Shown here in pieces: positions 61,892 through 64,000 of a stretch of 64,000 bases of DNA. Position 1 is the stretch's first letter. Each line of letters opens with the position of its first letter. Below the pieces are notes generated by a model. The model saw nothing but the letters and a program-made list of their open reading frames with translations. It ran no database searches and had not been told where the DNA came from. The position numbers and the translations under genes were made by a program. Origin of the DNA: CALLCD01 sp039196965 (GTDB taxonomy: Bacteria; Pseudomonadota; Alphaproteobacteria; Caulobacterales; Hyphomonadaceae). The stretch is taken from contig JBCCUK010000023.1 of NCBI GenBank assembly GCA_039196965.1, forward strand, positions 1 through 64,000, read 5' to 3'.

Positions 61892-62802
61892 CAGCTGTAT
61901 CTGCGCCTATTCATGATACCGAACGCTGGTGGGGGCCGGTGCTTGTGCTCGCTGGCGGGGCTTGCATCGGCTTTGCGCCCATTGGTTTTCGTTTTGGCAT
62001 CGGGTTGGGCGAAGATGGCCTTGGGCCCCAGGCCATTGCCTTCTGGCGATTTCTTTTTGCGACGCCGATCCTGCTTGCACTGGTGCTGCTGGTAAAACGC
62101 CGGACACCGGCAAGACCGAACCGGTTTGTCGTTCTGGCGGGCACCTTCTTCGCCCTATATATTGGCCTCTGGCATTTGGCATTGACCATGACCACCGTCG
62201 CCAATGCGACTTTCATCGTTAATCTTGGCAATATCGGTGTTGGCCTTCTCGCTTGGATTTTTCTTCGCGACCGGTTGAGCCTTATCTGGATCTTGGCAGT
62301 GATGGTAGCGTTGGTTGGGGCGGCCATGCTTTCCCTGGGCGGGGCCAGTGAGGCTGCAGGCGGTATCCGCGGTGATCTGCTCGCTTTTAGTGCGGCTATA
62401 CTTGTGTCTGGTTATGTACTCTGCTCAAAGATCGCCCGCCGGAATCTCGGTGCGCTCGATGTCATCTTCTGGCTCACCGTGACGGAAGTTTTCGTAGCAG
62501 GCTTTGTGACCGCTATGTCAGGCGAGCGGTTTCTGCCTGCCACCCCCGCCGGATTGTACGCGCCACTTCTTCTGGCCGTCATCGTCCAGTGCGCTGGGCA
62601 AGGACTGATCATCGCCGGACTCGGCCATACCCCCGCAGCAATCGCCGGCGTATCGATTGTTGTACAGCCCGTGGTTTCAGCGGCGATCTCCTGGCATCTC
62701 TTCGATGAAGTGTTAACGGTCGTACAAATTGCCGGTAGCGCGTTGATACTGATCGGTGTTGGGTTGGCGCAAATACGCCGATCAGCGAAGAAAATGTCGT
62801 GA
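61888..62802 (+). CDS. EamA-family drug/metabolite transporter
   Basis: A 304-residue membrane protein with ten predicted transmembrane segments in two EamA repeats and a GTG start overlapping gluQRS. Typical: LALTMTTVANATFIVNLGNIGVGLLAWIFL, then the second half ending AGSALILIGVGLAQIRR. Substrate unknown. Convergent with the alkaline phosphatase gene, separated by 11 bases. Confidence 0.9.
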   Translation: MTAVSAPIHDTERWWGPVLVLAGGACIGFAPIGFRFGIGLGEDGLGPQAIAFWRFLFATPILLALVLLVKRRTPARPNRFVVLAGTFFALYIGLWHLALTMTTVANATFIVNLGNIGVGLLAWIFLRDRLSLIWILAVMVALVGAAMLSLGGASEAAGGIRGDLLAFSAAILVSGYVLCSKIARRNLGALDVIFWLTVTEVFVAGFVTAMSGERFLPATPAGLYAPLLLAVIVQCAGQGLIIAGLGHTPAAIAGVSIVVQPVVSAAISWHLFDEVLTVVQIAGSALILIGVGLAQIRRSAKKMS

Positions 62803-62813
62803 AGTGCGACGGT

Positions 62814-64000
62814 TTATTGATTGATTAACGCGTTCATGACGTCGAACACCGCAGTGTTATCTACATACTGACCGTTCCAACCATAGGCCTCACCCCAGAG
62901 CTTCCCGGCTTTAAGATCGCTGCGAGTGAACTCCGCGAAACGTCCAGCACCAGCTCCAATCGCCCATAGCGGAACCAGCTCATTGGTATGATTTGGTGAC
63001 GCCCACTGGTAGCCCGGTATGTTGCCTTCTCCTCGATCTTGCACAGCAAGAAAGTCGTTGAACTCGTCCTCGGCAGGATCAAAACGCGCGGTTTCGAGCG
63101 CATCCGCACTCCGGTCCTCTGCTACGGCACCGCCGACACTGTTCGTCCACGTGCCTTCACCCCATATGCCGCCGCACTCATGATCTGACGTAATGATGAG
63201 TAAAGTGTCTTCCCAGCTCGAGTTCTCCTCGACCCAGGCGATCACTTCATCCACCGCAAGATTGAAGTCGATCTGCTCCTCAATGAACCGAGGCATGTTG
63301 TTGGCATGACCCATCCAATCGACAGCGCCGCCTTCAATCATTACGAAGAAGCCGTCTTCATCCTGGGAAAGGACATTGAGAGCTCCGCGGCTCATGGTGG
63401 CGAGATCCGGAACGGTCTCGTTGAAAGCCATGCCGGATGGAGTGTCCGCAGTATCAAGGCCGCCGCGCGCAGCTTGCAGCGTGTTACCAGCGCGGGCAAT
63501 CCCGACAACGCGTTCTGGCACGTCTGCACCTACAGCGAGTGCCTCAAAATCCGCTTTCGCGTCGATATAGTCGAACCCGTTGAGCCCGCTTGTTTCCTGC
63601 ATCATCGCGTAGGTTTCTTCGCCGCCAACATACTGGTAGTTCTGGGCATTGGCACTCTCGACCATTTTCCCGTTATTGCCGTAAAGCGGGTGGCCAGCCC
63701 CCATAATGACGTCGAGTTTGCTTGCCACCATTTCATTGAAGATATCTTTGTAATTGTTGCGGGAAATATTATGGGCGATCACAGATGCAGGGGTCGCATG
63801 CGACACCATCACCGATGCTACCGAGCCGGCTGAAAGTCCTTGTTTCATCGCAACCTCCGCAATTGTTACGAAGCTCTGCTTGCCTGTCCAGTCGACATTG
63901 ATGCGACCCACCGACGTCTTGCGACCGCTCATAAGAGCTGTGCCCGCAGCCGCGCTATCCGTATAGGATGTATAACTCCTGCCAATCGGGGAGAAATCAT
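62814..64000 (-). CDS. Alkaline phosphatase (PhoA family), 5' end cut by window edge
   Basis: At least 395 residues are encoded here; the frame stays open past 64000. Reading upstream of the first ATG (63932) gives YTDSAAAGTALMSGRKTS, which contains the catalytic Ser (codon at 63954-63956) in the DSA motif, so the true start lies outside. Metal sites follow: SDHECGGIWG, and PNHTNELVPLWA near the C-terminus. A periplasmic enzyme is expected; the signal peptide is not in view. Partial at the right edge. Confidence 0.92.
   Translation of the reverse strand, partial: DFSPIGRSYTSYTDSAAAGTALMSGRKTSVGRINVDWTGKQSFVTIAEVAMKQGLSAGSVASVMVSHATPASVIAHNISRNNYKDIFNEMVASKLDVIMGAGHPLYGNNGKMVESANAQNYQYVGGEETYAMMQETSGLNGFDYIDAKADFEALAVGADVPERVVGIARAGNTLQAARGGLDTADTPSGMAFNETVPDLATMSRGALNVLSQDEDGFFVMIEGGAVDWMGHANNMPRFIEEQIDFNLAVDEVIAWVEENSSWEDTLLIITSDHECGGIWGEGTWTNSVGGAVAEDRSADALETARFDPAEDEFNDFLAVQDRGEGNIPGYQWASPNHTNELVPLWAIGAGAGRFAEFTRSDLKAGKLWGEAYGWNGQYVDNTAVFDVMNALINQ

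Overview
This window is a chromosomal segment of an alphaproteobacterium, most likely from the Caulobacter-like part of the class (Caulobacterales, Hyphomonadaceae or Parvularculales). I cannot fix the genus. The evidence is the gene order ppsR-type regulator / oriC / hemE / rho / mnmE / mnmG / rsmG / parA / parB. Leftward from the origin, maf, aroE, coaE, dnaQ, secB and a Tim44-domain gene follow in the order known next to the Caulobacter origin. A CdnL/CarD protein, an NtrZ-like protein, a CenR-like response regulator, CtrA-type TTAA-N7-TTAA sequences, a Suv3-like helicase and many TonB/OmpW/porin envelope genes point the same way. I see no rRNA, insertion sequence, prophage or CRISPR array. 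There is one tRNA, Arg-CCT.

Layout. Positions 1-9700 hold assorted accessory and envelope genes: a formyltransferase-like protein, a Tat-exported dienelactone hydrolase, an M61 peptidase, a VOC protein, an OmpR-type regulator, an L,D-transpeptidase, a PLP-binding YggS protein, a ThiE-like protein, an NtrZ-like protein and a porin. Positions 9.7-14.5 kb hold DUF3576, lptE, holA, a secreted nuclease, tRNA-Arg and a GGDEF/EAL protein. Positions 14.6-21.3 kb carry histidine genes (hisB, then hisH-hisA-SDR-hisF-hisE) split by two minus-strand hydrolases. Positions 21.3-28.0 kb are a leftward housekeeping run (smr, mltA, tim44, dnaQ, coaE, aroE, maf, ppsR-type), with secB facing the other way.

Positions 27,951-28,295 are the probable replication origin. 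The interval has clustered DnaA boxes, a TAA/TAG trinucleotide run beside two abutting boxes, and an AT-rich inverted repeat next to hemE. Transcription diverges from this point on both sides. Positions 28.3-36.5 kb carry hemE, rho, mnmE, mnmG, rsmG, parA and parB. Two perfect 16-bp parS palindromes are embedded in the coding sequences of mnmG and rsmG. Together with ParA and ParB this is a complete chromosome-segregation cassette within about 6-8 kb of the origin.

Positions 36.5-44.3 kb hold rpoH, a CdnL/CarD regulator, the 7Fe ferredoxin fdxA, a TerB-like protein, an S4 RNA-binding protein, the Suv3-like helicase, a hybrid histidine kinase and rpmB. Positions 44.5-49.8 kb form an envelope uptake group: an amidohydrolase lipoprotein, a TonB-dependent receptor and OmpW. 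Positions 49.8-64 kb hold a nitrilase-family enzyme, rplY-pth, a TIR-domain membrane protein, ychF, rmuC, a def-fmt-truA-cupin block, a CPBP protease, an ABC1 kinase, gluQRS, a DMT transporter and an alkaline phosphatase cut by the right edge.

Most of the window is ordinary core genome. The most notable content is the origin and its segregation sites, the possible CtrA sites, two start-proximal inverted repeats (before the TonB receptor and the nitrilase), and several proteins with altered catalytic or metal-binding residues (TIR, GGDEF, GluQ-RS).
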